Assembly: GCA_023212645.1 (NCBI GenBank)
Contig: JALBYC010000004.1
Span: forward strand, 773,610 to 837,609
Direction: 5' to 3'
Length of the DNA: 64,000 bases
Origin: Farysia itapuensis
Lineage: Eukaryota; Basidiomycota; Ustilaginomycetes; Ustilaginales; Ustilaginaceae
Shown here one piece after another: positions 21,771 through 31,815 of the stretch. The notes under the pieces were generated by a model. It was given only the letters and a program-made list of their open reading frames with translations, was not told the origin of the DNA and did no database searches. The position numbers and the translations under genes were made by a program. The number at the start of each line of letters is the position of its first letter. The first letter of the stretch is position 1.

Positions 21771-23214
21771 ATGTCCTCTGCTCGACTCGCTCTCAAGGCT
21801 TCTCTTCCCGCCACTCGGTCATCCTTGTTCCGCTCCACTCGCATCGCCACCCCCTTTGCTCTTCCATCCCAGCGTCTCTTTTCCACCAGCATGTCGGCAG
21901 GTAAGTAGCGCAACCGGCAAAAGTTTCCCCTTGTTGCCACTGACCCATTGTCGTTCAGCTAAAATCAAGGTCGCCAATCCCGTCGTGGAGCTCGACGGTG
22001 ATGAAATGACCCGCATCATCTGGCACAAGATCCGAGAGGAACTCATCCTTCCCTTCCTCGACATCGAGCTCAAGTACTTTGACTTGGGCATCGAGCACCG
22101 TGATGCCACTGACGACAAGGTCACCGTGGACGCTGCCGAGGCCATCAAGAAGTACAAGGTCGGTGTCAAGTGTGCCACCATCACACCCGACGAGGCTCGA
22201 GTCAAAGAGTTTGGCCTCAAGAAGATGTGGCTCAGCCCCAACGGCACTATCCGAAACATTCTCGGAGGTACCGTCTTCCGTGCCCCCATCATCATTGAAG
22301 ACCTCCCCCGCCCCGTGCCCGGCTGGACCAAGCCCATCGTCATTGGCCGACATGCTTTCGGCGATCAGTACAGATGTCAGAACTTTGCCGTCAACAAGCC
22401 TGGAAAGTTCACCATGCAATTCCAGCCTACAGACGGCTCGGAACCCACCAACTGGGACATCTTTTCCTTCCCAGAGGGCGGAGGAGTTGGTCTCGCCATG
22501 TACAACACTACCGAGTCCATCACCGGCTTCGCCCACGCCTCGTTCAAAATGGCGCTCGAGAAAAACATGCCCCTCTACATGTCGACCAAGAACACCATCC
22601 TGAAGGCCTACGACGGACGTTTCAAAGACGTCTTCCAAGAAATTTACGACACCACGTACAAGCAGGAATTTGAGTCCAAGAAGATCTGGTACGAGCACCG
22701 TCTCATTGACGACATGGTCGCCTACGCCATCAAGTCCGAGGGCGGCTTTGTCTGGGCTACCAAGAACTACGATGGTGATGTTCAGTCCGACATTGTGGCC
22801 CAAGGTTACGGATCTTTGGGCATGATGACCTCGGAGCTCGTTACTCCCGATGGTCAGATTATGGAGTCGGAAGCCGCACACGGTACCGTCACACGTCACT
22901 TCCGTGAACACCAGAAGGGCAACGAGACCAGCACCAACAGTGTCGCCTCGATCTATGCTTGGACACGTGGTCTTGCCTTCCGAGGTAAGCTTGACAACAA
23001 CGAAGAGCTGGTCATCTTTGCCCGCGAACTCGAAAACGCCTGTGTCGAGGCCATCAACGACGACAAAGTCATGACCAAGGACCTCGCCCTCGTCTACCAC
23101 GGCAAGAACATGAAGCGACAACACTACGTCACCACCACCGAGTACCTCGACCATGTTGCCAAGAAGCTCAAGCACAAATTGACCTCCAGAGGCATCGAGG
23201 CCGGCAAGCTCTAA
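21771..23214 (+). CDS. IDP1: NADP-dependent isocitrate dehydrogenase, mitochondrial form
   Basis: Two exons, 21771-21900 and 21959-23214, give 461 residues. The 58-bp intron splits an Ala codon and joins in frame. Exon 1 encodes a presequence rich in Arg, Ser, Leu and Ala with no acids (e.g. [20 protein letters not shown]), typical for mitochondrial import. The mature enzyme begins [19 protein letters not shown] and contains [10 protein letters not shown] and [15 protein letters not shown], signatures of the dimeric eukaryotic NADP-IDH family. It converts isocitrate to 2-oxoglutarate with NADPH production in the matrix. An internal ATG (MSA at the end of exon 1) could give a cytosolic form if used, as in some fungi; this is speculation. 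Confidence 0.95.
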
Positions 23215-23335
23215 AGTATTCCAAACCACCCAAAACACAACACCGGCCGCGATTCACGGCTGACTTATAAATACAATCTGCCCTCAACAAACTTTTCGGC
23301 TTCTGTTTGAATAGGTTTGGCTTTGTCTTTCGGAT

Positions 23336-24040
23336 CTAGTTGCCTGCGTTGTCCGCAGAGTTTTGGCCGCGAGCGAGCACCTCTTCTCGGCCGTGGAGAA
23401 GGGCATCGAGGTCTGCTTTGGTTGAATCGCCACCTTGCTCGAGCTGCTGCTGCTTGAGCCGCAAGATGTGGGCGTTCAGGAAATAGCGAGCGAGCGTTTG
23501 GGCTGAGATATGGCTGGCTCCACTGATTTGACCCAGGCAGGCTTCGCCAGAGTTGCAAGCACACTTGAATGGCTGTGCCATGGACCATTCCGTCGACGGG
23601 TAGACTGCGCAGCTCAGAGGTTAGCACTGCGATCAAGTTGTTCAGTGATCGGAGGGAGACTTACAGAAAGTAAGAGTGTCGCCCTTTTGAATGTCCTTTT
23701 CGGCTACGGCAGCCCAGCCAGACTTGTCAGTCGACGAGACGTCGAAGCGGACGTTTGGGTCGCACGAGTGATTGCAGTAGAGCAAGTCACTGTTGAGCTC
23801 AATGTGTTTCTGCTCGCCGACCTGGACGGTAGAGTAGGACACCTGCGTCGTGTAGCCAGCATGTGGCAGGAACTTTGTGATCAGCTGTCCTCGTCGAAAA
23901 GACTGCAAAGCCACTAGGCGCGAGTTGTAGGAGCCATTGTTGAACTCGACCTGAATGAGCGCTGGGTGCGTCGGAGTGTGCTGTGCAGCGGCCAGCGCGC
24001 CATCGCCCTTGCTCAAGTGCCCTGCGTATACGGAAGCCAT
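23336..24040 (-). CDS. SET-domain protein with post-SET cysteine motif
   Basis: Two exons on the minus strand, 23665-24040 and 23336-23604, 645 nt, 214 residues, joined over a 60-bp intron. The SET core is present in compact form: NHSCDPNVRF (the SET NHSCxPN motif), then AEKDIQKGDTLTF continuing across the splice into FYPSTEW. A post-SET-like CACNSGEACLG follows. The N-terminal GxG-type region of SET is weak, and the protein is short compared with histone methyltransferases. It belongs with the small fungal SET proteins of unknown substrate. The C-terminal 60 residues are helical and charged (LRLKQQQLEQGGDSTKADL). ATG 24038-24040 is the first start before conserved sequence. Confidence 0.82.
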
Positions 24041-25308
24041 GGTGGAAGTAATGTATGTGAAAGGGGAAAGACGTCTCGACCGGCCTTTCGAATGTTTCCC
24101 CAGCCGGGGACTGTTTGCAAACAATACAAATTTCCCATGCGACTGTCGATCGTTTAGAACGTCCATCCCGCTTCGAAGTTCTAAATAAGGAAGGTCTGCG
24201 CGTGTTATCGTGTTATTCAAATTCATTTTGTGGCCTAACAATTTACCCCTTTTCCCCGCCTTCGCGCCTTCGCGCCTTCGCCCTCGGCCGCTTTCGGGTG
24301 CACTCCCCGACGTTCCATCAAACTTAGCCAGATGCATGGCTAAAAGAGACACGTCAGTTACCTTCAATCACAAGCGCGAGTGATTGGCTATTTAGTTTCA
24401 CTCATAATCTCTTGCAAGCTATGCTCTTGACCACACCCTATTTTCTGAGCCAAATGATTGCCACATTAGAGAACGGAGCATCGTCACGATGTCCAGCGCA
24501 AATGAAGCTTATTCTCGTGACGACGGCAAGCATCCCAATCGAGCATGGATGCTCGAACGCGATGTCACATGGACGTTGGGAAACACTTACACATCGTTTG
24601 GTACAACAGATCACTGACCGTATTGTCACGAATTGGCGGTGACCAAGTTTTGAAGCGAGATCGTCGCAGAGCATACATTCAATTCTGTGACGAAAAATTG
24701 TTCACTTCGACGACTTTCATCAGTTTCATCCCCTCGACTGCCGGAATACGTCTGTAGAGAACGTGATCATCAGTCCAGGTCCCATTTTTTTCTGCAACCA
24801 TGCCGTCTTTGCTACCACTGTTTGCTAGTCCTGTCGGACTGCAGCGGTTAGCTACAGTGTCGCCGGCGCGATCTGTGACTCTGTCTCCTCGTGGATACGC
24901 ACGCAAAGCTCAATGGAGGTCTGGCAAGGGCAGGACACCCACCAGTGTACCAGCTTGACCTCCGAGTGTAGACCATACCTTGCAATAGTCCGCAGTGATC
25001 GTCATACGACCTAGTGTGCTCCTCCACCCGCAAAGAACGCTGGACGGCACAATCATTAGATCTGATCGCCTCTATTTGAAGCCGATGGTCATCTTGCTAG
25101 ACACGGCGCCACAACCATGTGCTTTGCGGAATTGGGGCTGCAGGCCCTTCCGTCCCACCCACTTCATGTCGACAGCCAGTGGTGATGCATTTCATCAGCG
25201 GATCACCGTCCGATCTTGCAGTTGGAGAGAGTCTGATTGCTGGACGCGAAAACGCTCGTCGATATCTGCTTGCTTTGTTACCTTGTGCTTCCACAGACTA
25301 TCTCCTCG
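24041..25308. other. 1.27-kb intergenic region; octamer repeat, no confident gene
   Basis: Three tandem copies of CGCCTTCG (about 24257-24281) lie 220-240 bp upstream of the SET gene start, in its promoter. Further right, several short frames exist on both strands, including a possible two-exon minus-strand mini-frame near 24840-25060, but none has a recognisable domain. Part of it is probably the promoter of the next gene. Confidence 0.45.
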
Positions 25309-26355
25309 ATGTTTTACAGTCGTCCGAAGCTCTACGAAGCTTGTCTACACACGTTTGCCCTCGGACAAATCGTGATGCTCATGGTGTGTGCCAGCCCACC
25401 TACTGTCGAGGATCTCACCGTTCCCGCGGCTGTCGGCGTCATCAATTCGCACAGATCTAGAACCAAGATGCTGACACCACCTGCCGGTAGGGATGCCCTC
25501 TACCGACCTGGCGTTCTTCAGCCATTCGACTTTCCTGCCGAAATAGCAGATCATGCAGAGACGGAATGGGACTATGTCGCCAACAATCCACGCCATACCT
25601 CCATAATGGGGCCACCCGGCTTTTGGACCGAAGCAGGACTGAGACAGCACTACGAAGAGACAAAGCATCTCAGGTTTGCACCAGAACTGTTTCCGGACCC
25701 GCCGCCATACGATGACTGGTTCAAGGAGCAACAAATGCTACGCATGATCAAGATGCACGAGGACACCATCAAGCAGCAGCTTCTTCATCGAGGCACAGTG
25801 TGGACGGTCAAGAACGCCCTGGCATGGGAGATCAATCGCGCTGAACAGCTCATCATCTTTCGTCAATTGCAGATCTCTATGGTCCTCAAGTATGCCACTC
25901 TCGATCCTCTCGTTCGCGAATACGAACTCAAAATCTTCCGCTTCTGGGCCGGCTTCCTCGAGAACTTTCGCCTCATGAAGTACGGTCCCCTCGACAGAAA
26001 TGGACTCATTGAGCAATTGGAAGGTTCCAACAGGATGCTAGAGGCAAGGCTAGACCAGTACCTTCAGGAAGGCGGAGACCCGAATGATTCTGCCTACCAT
26101 GAGCTTTGGCATATTCATCATGAGGCACAGATCAGTCTAGCAGAGCTCAAGGCCTTACCTGCGTCCTTCGAGACGCCATCTGACATGGATGTATCAAGTG
26201 ATCACACCGGGCGATCTCCGTCTGCAAACGACGCTCGCTTGTCTTTCAGCTCAGGGGCCCCGTCGGAGTACGACACCTACGATGTCGTTGGTATCGAGAG
26301 CTTTGATGACGCACTCAAGCGCATCAGGGATCTCAAGCTCATCGAGAGAGCTTGA
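25309..26355 (+). CDS. Predicted secreted protein of unknown function (candidate effector)
   Basis: Intronless frame of 348 residues. The first in-frame ATG is 25309; it is followed by a moderately hydrophobic stretch LHTFALGQIVMLMVCA and then ASPPT, which reads like a signal peptide with a cleavage site near residue 30. A later ATG (25468) would remove it. The mature part has no domain I recognise; it is Trp/Tyr/Pro-rich at first (GPPGFWTEAGLRQHYEETKH), then helical with many charged residues (YELKIFRFWAGFLENFRLMK), and ends in a Ser-rich acidic tail. It has few cysteines. Its position, at the edge of a gene-poor repeat-bearing island, is a setting often seen for smut effector genes, but effector status is inference. 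Confidence 0.55.
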   Translation: MFYSRPKLYEACLHTFALGQIVMLMVCASPPTVEDLTVPAAVGVINSHRSRTKMLTPPAGRDALYRPGVLQPFDFPAEIADHAETEWDYVANNPRHTSIMGPPGFWTEAGLRQHYEETKHLRFAPELFPDPPPYDDWFKEQQMLRMIKMHEDTIKQQLLHRGTVWTVKNALAWEINRAEQLIIFRQLQISMVLKYATLDPLVREYELKIFRFWAGFLENFRLMKYGPLDRNGLIEQLEGSNRMLEARLDQYLQEGGDPNDSAYHELWHIHHEAQISLAELKALPASFETPSDMDVSSDHTGRSPSANDARLSFSSGAPSEYDTYDVVGIESFDDALKRIRDLKLIERA

Positions 26356-27534
26356 GTCGCGGACCCAGAGTTTCGCATGTGTGGCCAAAGGCCTTCAGCT
26401 CCAGCTGGCATTCTCACGCTTGTCTGCCAATGCAGACTGAACTCCTGCGTCCAGAGACTTGGAGTGTCGTTGTTTGTTCGGCATGACAGCGCGCCTTCCG
26501 TACCAGCTTTCCACGACGGGCGATTCTTCACGGTCTCTTGTTTGTTCCTGTATTCTGTTCTGCTTTCGCCAATTGTGCAACTGATGTGCTTGTCCTCAGA
26601 CTCTGCACAAGCTTTCAGCACCGCAATCGAAAGCACAGTGCTCCTTTTTCTCTAAGTAGCCCTTTTCGCTTCGCCAGGCTCTCTGTTATATCTTCTAAAG
26701 CTACCCTCGATTGAGCCATCATGGAGCATGGTCATATGTTCAGGTCTAGCAGTTTTGCAGTCTCATTTCTCCCTTTGGGCGCTGTAACGAGCGACCGCGT
26801 CTTACTCTGCATACTCCAGCACTCGGCTCGCGCCACCTCTGCTGAGCAGGCTTCTCCGTTTCGCCATCATCCGTCTCTCGTGGTCATTCTTGGTCGGTAC
26901 GTCTTGCTCGAAGAGGTAGGTCAGCAGTCTCGTTTCTACTTCCCGTCTAGCCCGTTTCTTCATCTTTTCCGCAATCTTTCCCGTCACATAAGCCAACGTT
27001 CACTTTCACGTGCTTCATTTGCTTGACTTTGCTTTCGTGCTCTAAGCTTGCTAAACCCATCCATGGACGCTTGCGTCGATACGCTGAAGGCCCCCTCTTT
27101 CGTTGTCAGCCGATATTTTGGCAAAGAGACTGGCGATATCCTGTCGGCTATAGCAGTATCTTCGCGTGACACTGATTTCGAAGCGCCTCTTCTTGTCAGA
27201 GAAGCTCTCCTTCTTCCTGCCTGTCGCGAAGCATGGTATTCTCGTCCAACCTCAACCCTTTCAGGCTCTGTTCGAGGTCGTCTTTTCTTCGCTACAGGCT
27301 GTTGCATGCCTTTGTTCCGGGCACATGAGCCCCGTCCGCTACCCTTTGCGCATCGTTAAGCCTGATATTCTTCTTTAGCGTATACCTATCTCCGGTGTCT
27401 TCGTGTAACATTCACTCCGCTTAGTGTCAATTTTTAGCCTCAAAAATTTCTCTCATGCCTAGACACCGCGGACTCTACAGCACGCAACCCGCAGAGAGGC
27501 GTTTCTCATCATATGAGCAAGATGTCTCTTGCAT
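26356..27534. other. Pyrimidine-rich intergenic stretch, no gene supported
   Basis: The plus strand is unusually C/T-rich. Overlapping frames of 65-110 codons exist on the minus strand (for example at 26984-27307, very Arg/Lys-rich), but their codon use is not like the flanking genes and no motif is seen. It may contain the 3' UTR of the secreted-protein gene. Confidence 0.5.
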
Positions 27535-27720
27535 CATAACCTTTTCACTTTATTTAAAATTAAATAAAACTAGTACTAATACGCGCATAGATTAAATTAA
27601 ATTTAAATTAAATTTAAATTAAATTAAATATCATAAATTTTAAAATTATGGGCCGGCCCATAATATTCATACATCAAATAAGCGATGTATTGTGCTATTT
27701 TTAAAACGAATTGAGCTGGT
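27535..27720. repeat. A+T-rich island 1 with 20-bp GC-core palindrome
   Basis: About 185 bp of almost pure A/T, including overlapping ATTAAATTTAA-type repeats at 27590-27632. At 27645-27664 lies the perfect 20-bp palindrome ATTATGGGCCGGCCCATAAT, whose GC core GGGCCGGCCC occupies 27650-27659. The island contrasts sharply with the GC-rich surroundings. The same core recurs in two more islands to the right. Confidence 0.9.
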
Positions 27721-28234
27721 ATTGCTGGGACTGCATTTACAACGTGATCCAAAGTGGTCCGTCACACTTTCAAGGGGTTTTGGGCATACTTTCAATGCTC
27801 CTGGCACAATCAAGTCGAAGGCACGGACAACTAAGTCTGAAGTCTGGGCCGAGTTTGTATTGAATTAGTGACATCTCTGGGTGATAATTAGCGAGGAGAA
27901 AAAAATAAGCAGCTGACTGCCCTGAGGAAGCCTCAAACTCTATCGAACCAAGTCATTCTATTCTTACACTACGCAGCCGACATCGTTCAATGTTTCACAT
28001 CGCGATGATCTGCGCCGACTGCGTGGAACTGTCTTACCACTCTCCATTACTGTGCTCTTATCCCGGGTTGCCTCCGTCCGTGCGTCGCACCGCGTAACTC
28101 TGTCCGGCATCGCTGCAATAAGAATGCTTGTTTAGGCACAAGCGCTAGTCCGTGCTCTGTGTTGCCGACCGCCTTCCTGTGAGCCAGAAAACGGCCAAAA
28201 CGGCCTAACTCAGGTGTGACCTGTCTGTTGCTAA
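27721..28234. other. Non-coding sequence between island 1 and the MITE-like element
   Basis: No frame with coding character and no recognisable element is seen in this stretch. Confidence 0.45.
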
Positions 28235-28375
28235 TAGGGAGCTTTCGGTGCACTCGAGACTACGTTTTTAGAGCTAAAAAAAAAGCCAAATCGACGGATT
28301 TGGCTGGTGTTTAGCAGATTTGGCTCTTGTTTCAGCTCCGAAAAAGCAGCAGTTTGGTGCACCGAAAGCTCCCTA
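28235..28375. mobile_element. MITE-like element with 19-bp terminal inverted repeats
   Basis: A 141-bp element bounded by TAGGGAGCTTTCGGTGCAC (28235-28253) and its exact reverse complement (28357-28375). The interior contains a second, smaller inverted pair around AGCCAAATC and GATTTGGCT plus an A9 run; there is no room for a transposase. Flanks are ...GCTAA on the left and ATGTG... on the right; a short A/TA duplication is possible but not clear. It has the shape of a non-autonomous DNA transposon. Only one copy is present in this window. A stable RNA hairpin is an alternative reading. Confidence 0.65.
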
Positions 28376-28839
28376 ATGTGAGAAGGGAAATCATGTCTCT
28401 AGAGCGTCTTCGTCTGGGATGGAGACAAGCCTACTCGGGCATCTGAATGCCTTTAGTGGCCAAACACAAACCACTATGCTTTCCAATCCTCAGTTTTATG
28501 TGAACCCCTTTTCGTATGGTGGTCTGATCTGACTGCGGATAAGCTTCGTCGATGAACGCATCGACATCTCTTCCTACTTCAGAATGTAACCTATCTAATG
28601 ACAGCTGAGCCACAGAGTTCAGCGGCTGTTCTGATATGGTAGTGGTATCTCAAAGCTTAAGCAGCCTTCGAATAAGGCTGTTGACGGGACTGGTGATGCT
28701 GATGGCGTCGAAGATGTTGTAGTCACAATTTGTCCTGAGCTCATGTGTACATCAATTTGCGAGAGCTTAATCTACTCCGCGCATTCTGCGGGGACGTGTC
28801 ATGGGCACTTTTGTTGTCAGTAGGAAAAGCAAACAAAAA
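28376..28839. other. Non-coding sequence between the MITE-like element and island 2
   Basis: Short frames only; none has protein-like features. Confidence 0.45.
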
Positions 28840-28985
28840 TACGTAATTTCGTATTATTTATTTATTCATTTAATTAATAAAATTTAATTATGGGCCGGCC
28901 CATAATTTTTTTTTTTAATATTATTTATTTAATTATTTTAAACAAAAATCAAATCTTGAGTGGGATCTGATGGAAACTAGCTTGT
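28840..28985. repeat. A+T-rich island 2 with GC-core palindrome
   Basis: About 145 bp of A/T-rich sequence with the core GGGCCGGCCC at 28892-28901. The palindrome extends to 22 bp (28886-28907) and contains the same 20-bp palindrome as island 1. It lies 1242 bp after the first core. Poly-T of 11-12 bases follows. Confidence 0.9.
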
Positions 28986-29840
28986 TTAAACCGTTTTCCA
29001 ACACAAATTTGTACGCGAGTGACATGATCTCTGATCGCTGCTGCTGATAGAGCCTGATGCTCAGTGCTGCATACCTCATGGGCAGCATCCGGGCTGGAAA
29101 ATGGAGGCCACCTTTAAAAACCGCTCACTTCACGGGTAGAAATGCTTGAGGACTCATCAGACGGCTTATGGCTTCTCTTCAAGCGCTTCGTAGCATCGCA
29201 ATGTCTGCAAACTTGCAATTCTGCACCTCTGCGACCTTGTTGGTTTCGTCTTAACTGTAGCTTTTGAGAGCGGTGTAGAGGCATTACGGAACAATATGGA
29301 GTAGAAGTGTTGTGACTAGTCATTTTGTGGCCGTGAAGGTAGAAATTATCGTGGTTACAGTTACGAAAATTCTTAAAATAGGCGCGTCAATACTCCAGCT
29401 GGCCCCATTATCATGAATGACCTCCACAGGGTTAGCGGACTGGGTAGTCTCGAGACTCGGAACCCAGTGGGCGCTATCGGACAGCTAGAGCGTCATCTCG
29501 CCCGGGCCTCGTCTCGGCGTCTCCCACTAACACGAGCCCCCACGCTCGAACCCCCACTCGAGCCTCCAGCTTCAGCCCAGCCCATTGAACGCCAGACCTC
29601 ATTGCAACACAAGCCCATTCTTTAGTCTGACCTCATTCAGCGCCAGCCTCTCTGTCACGAACGACAACTATCGCAGATAGGAAAGGTCACCGGGCGGCCT
29701 ATGCTAGGGAGCAGAGGCGGTGACAGACGGGAGGCGGTGGCCCAGGCAGGCAGAACAGAGGGCCGGATGTCAAGACAGAAAGCCAGGCAGGCTACAGAAG
29801 GCCAAGTGGATCACAAGGCACACGGAAGTCTCGGGGGACA
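28986..29840. other. Non-coding sequence, no gene supported
   Basis: Includes a Pro-codon-like CCC-rich patch near 29530-29600 with short imprecise direct repeats around CAGCCCA and ACCTCATT. No recognised element. Confidence 0.4.
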
Positions 29841-29900
29841 AGTAGATTCCAAGGTGGAAGACAGAGGACAAGTAGATTCCAAGGTGGAAGACAGAGGACA
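29841..29900. repeat. 30-bp tandem duplication
   Basis: Two exact tandem copies of a 30-bp unit (29841-29870 and 29871-29900) that begins AGTAGATTCCAAGG and ends CAGAGGACA. Identity of the two copies points to a recent duplication. Confidence 0.9.
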
Positions 29901-30061
29901 GAAGACAGTTGCCGACAGAGCAGGGCGTGACCAATCGTGGCGGGTGCAGTGAAAATAGAGTTTATCTAAGCTTCTGCACGAATTCTGACTCGCCGTACCT
30001 GCTTTTCGGCACTTTTGTGGTCAAAAAGCCTCCGAAACAGCTAAACCGCTTCGCCCAGAAC

Positions 30062-30140
30062 TCAATATTTATTAATATTTAAAAATAATGGGCCGGCCCA
30101 CAATTATTTTTTATTGCTAATTATTTAATTATATCATCGT
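30062..30140. repeat. A+T-rich island 3 with GC-core palindrome
   Basis: Smaller A/T-rich island with the same core GGGCCGGCCC at 30090-30099, 1198 bp after the second. Here the perfect palindrome is only 12 bp (TGGGCCGGCCCA) because one flanking base differs. The island ends directly at the first unit of the degenerate repeat array. Confidence 0.85.
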
Positions 30141-31285
30141 GATGATGATCGTGAGCGGTGCAGATCTGGCGGGACCGCCTCGGAAGGGTGACCAAGGAGG
30201 CTATATGCGGTCCGAAGAGCTGGTCAAAAAATACCTGGCTGCGATTTAGATGGCCGAGTGTACCTTCTACTATAGCTGATGATGCTGGGCCTTATCTGAC
30301 GATCCCAGCCATCTGCATGTGGCCGGATTGCCTCGGAAGTGTGACCGACAAGGCTGTGTGCGGTCCGAAGAGCTGGAAGAAGCACAGCTGGCTGTGTTTT
30401 CGAGGACCACGGGTCGCTTCTGCTATAGCTGACGATGCCCAGCGATCCGGATGCGGTGGGACTGGCTCGGAAGCGTGGCCAACAAGGCTTGATGCGGTCT
30501 GACTAGCTGGAAGAACGACACCTGGCCGCGGTTTAGAAGACCACGGGTCGCTTTTACTATAGCTGACACCAGGTGGCAGTCACCTGCTTAGATTGGTGCA
30601 TACGAGAGCAACCAGCTCTCAACGCTGGCTCTCGACGCTGTTCAGACACACTCTGGACGCTCAGGAAACGAGTTCCAGACAGGTTGCAGGACCGCCAGCT
30701 TTGCTAGGCTGCCAGTCTTCAGCTTGGCTTGGTGCATACAAGAGCGACTATGCCAGCTCTCGACCCTGGCTCGCAACGCTGGCTTTCGACGCTATTCACA
30801 CGCGCTTTGAGGGCTCGGGAACCGAGTTTCAGACAGCCTGCAGCACCGCCAGCTTCGCCAGGCCCGGCCCAGTATACCCGCAGGCACCATTTGACTTTTT
30901 GCACCAAGACGGCCTTATGATTCTCTCTTCTGTCGCCGTGGCAAGGTGCTCGACGGTCATAAGTTATTGCTCATGACCTTCGCTTGCCGCGCTAAGCTCA
31001 GACGGCGGAGCAATCGCGTTTCGCAGATTCGTTTTGCGATTTGCGCCAAAAATAAGGCCGCAGTGGCCTTCTCGTCTTGCGTACGAGGGTGCCCCACCGT
31101 GTAGGTACGTCGTTGCGCAGTTTGGGTTCTGATAAAAAGTGGAGGCCTGATGATGATCGTGGGCGGCCCAGATCTGGCGGGACTGCCTTGGAAGCGTGAC
31201 AAAGGAGGTTATACACGGTCCGAACAGCTGGCTCAAAAATACCCGGCTGTGGTTTAGAGGGCCAAGTGTCCGTTGTACTAATAAT
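30141..31285. repeat. Degenerate tandem repeats of about 130-150 bp (four copies, two families)
   Basis: Family 1 has units at about 30141-30290, 30300-30440, 30441-30573 and 31147-31285. They share GCAGATCTGGCGGGAC (or variants), CTCGGAAG.GTGACC, CGGTCCGAAGAGCTGG, GGTTTAGA and CTATAGCTGA in the same order. Units 1 and 4 are the closest pair although they are farthest apart. Family 2 has two units, 30593-30712 and 30729-30865, sharing TTGGTGCATAC, CAGCTCTC, CGCTGGCT, CGACGCT and CCGCCAGCTT. The units are diverged and carry no consistent frame. They may be satellite-like DNA or remains of a duplicated gene. Confidence 0.75.
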
Positions 31286-31327
31286 TTACAGGCGTCGAGC
31301 GCTTGCTCAGACCAGCAAGAGGTTAGA

Positions 31328-31768
31328 TTATTTGGGAGAGGCCCGAGATAAAGATTCCCAACCGCCTCCTGGCGTGGGCCACCTTTTCTCAGTCTCTGCT
31401 TGCTCGTTAGCTGCTGACACCATTTGATAGTATTTCTTAGGCCCGGGCCACTCGATCGTAACCTTATTGACGACGTAAATGTAGAAGACTTTGGGCATCA
31501 GATCCTCGGCGACTAGGCCCGCATGACGAGACTTTTTGAGGAAAGACGGCGGCATAGCCAACGCGATTGTCAGCGTGATTGGTTCGGTATAAGCGACGAA
31601 TTCGATGCGGAGTGGTTCTGCGTGGGAGAGAGATGCAGAACTAGCTCCTTTTATGACAGGGAAGAGTTGACGAGCCTTCAGTGGTCGACACCTGTTCAGC
31701 GCAGTATTGGGGCGCCTGCTACAGAGCACGCGCCTTGGTTCCCGGTCTGTGCCTCGATAAACAGTCAT
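31328..31768 (-). CDS. Hypothetical protein, doubtful
   Basis: A 146-codon frame from ATG 31766-31768. The C-terminal half looks protein-like (LMPKVFYIYVVNKVTIEWPG, then KKYYQMVSAANEQAETEKRW), the N-terminal half less so. No domain recognised. It may be a small gene or a remnant of a longer one in the repeat-bearing island. Confidence 0.3.
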   Translation of the reverse strand: MTVYRGTDREPRRVLCSRRPNTALNRCRPLKARQLFPVIKGASSASLSHAEPLRIEFVAYTEPITLTIALAMPPSFLKKSRHAGLVAEDLMPKVFYIYVVNKVTIEWPGPKKYYQMVSAANEQAETEKRWPTPGGGWESLSRASPK

Positions 31769-31815
31769 CTTAGCTGCTGGCTTCGAGGTTCCGGCTGCAT
31801 GTCGTCGACTTACCT

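Noticed and set aside
21955..23238. 427-codon open frame antisense to the isocitrate dehydrogenase gene
   Set aside because: It mirrors the real gene; strong third-position GC bias in the sense codons removes stops from the complementary frame. Its protein is rich in Val, Gly and Asp without any motif.
24690..25060. Possible two-exon mini-gene on the minus strand (ends TSIELCVRIHEETESQIAPA)
   Set aside because: Splice sites keep a frame of only about 60 codons and no family is recognised; kept as intergenic.
26984..27307. 107-codon basic protein on the minus strand (begins QQPVAKKRRPRTEP)
   Set aside because: Looks like a nuclear basic protein at first sight, but its codon use is unlike the neighbours, overlapping frames are equally open, and the strand is simply purine-rich.
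29413..29625. 70-codon Pro-rich frame
   Set aside because: Arises from a CCC-rich patch with short repeats; no coding character.
27535..30140. CRISPR-like reading of the regularly spaced palindromes
   Set aside because: Only three copies, spaced 1.2 kb apart, in a eukaryotic genome; not a CRISPR array.
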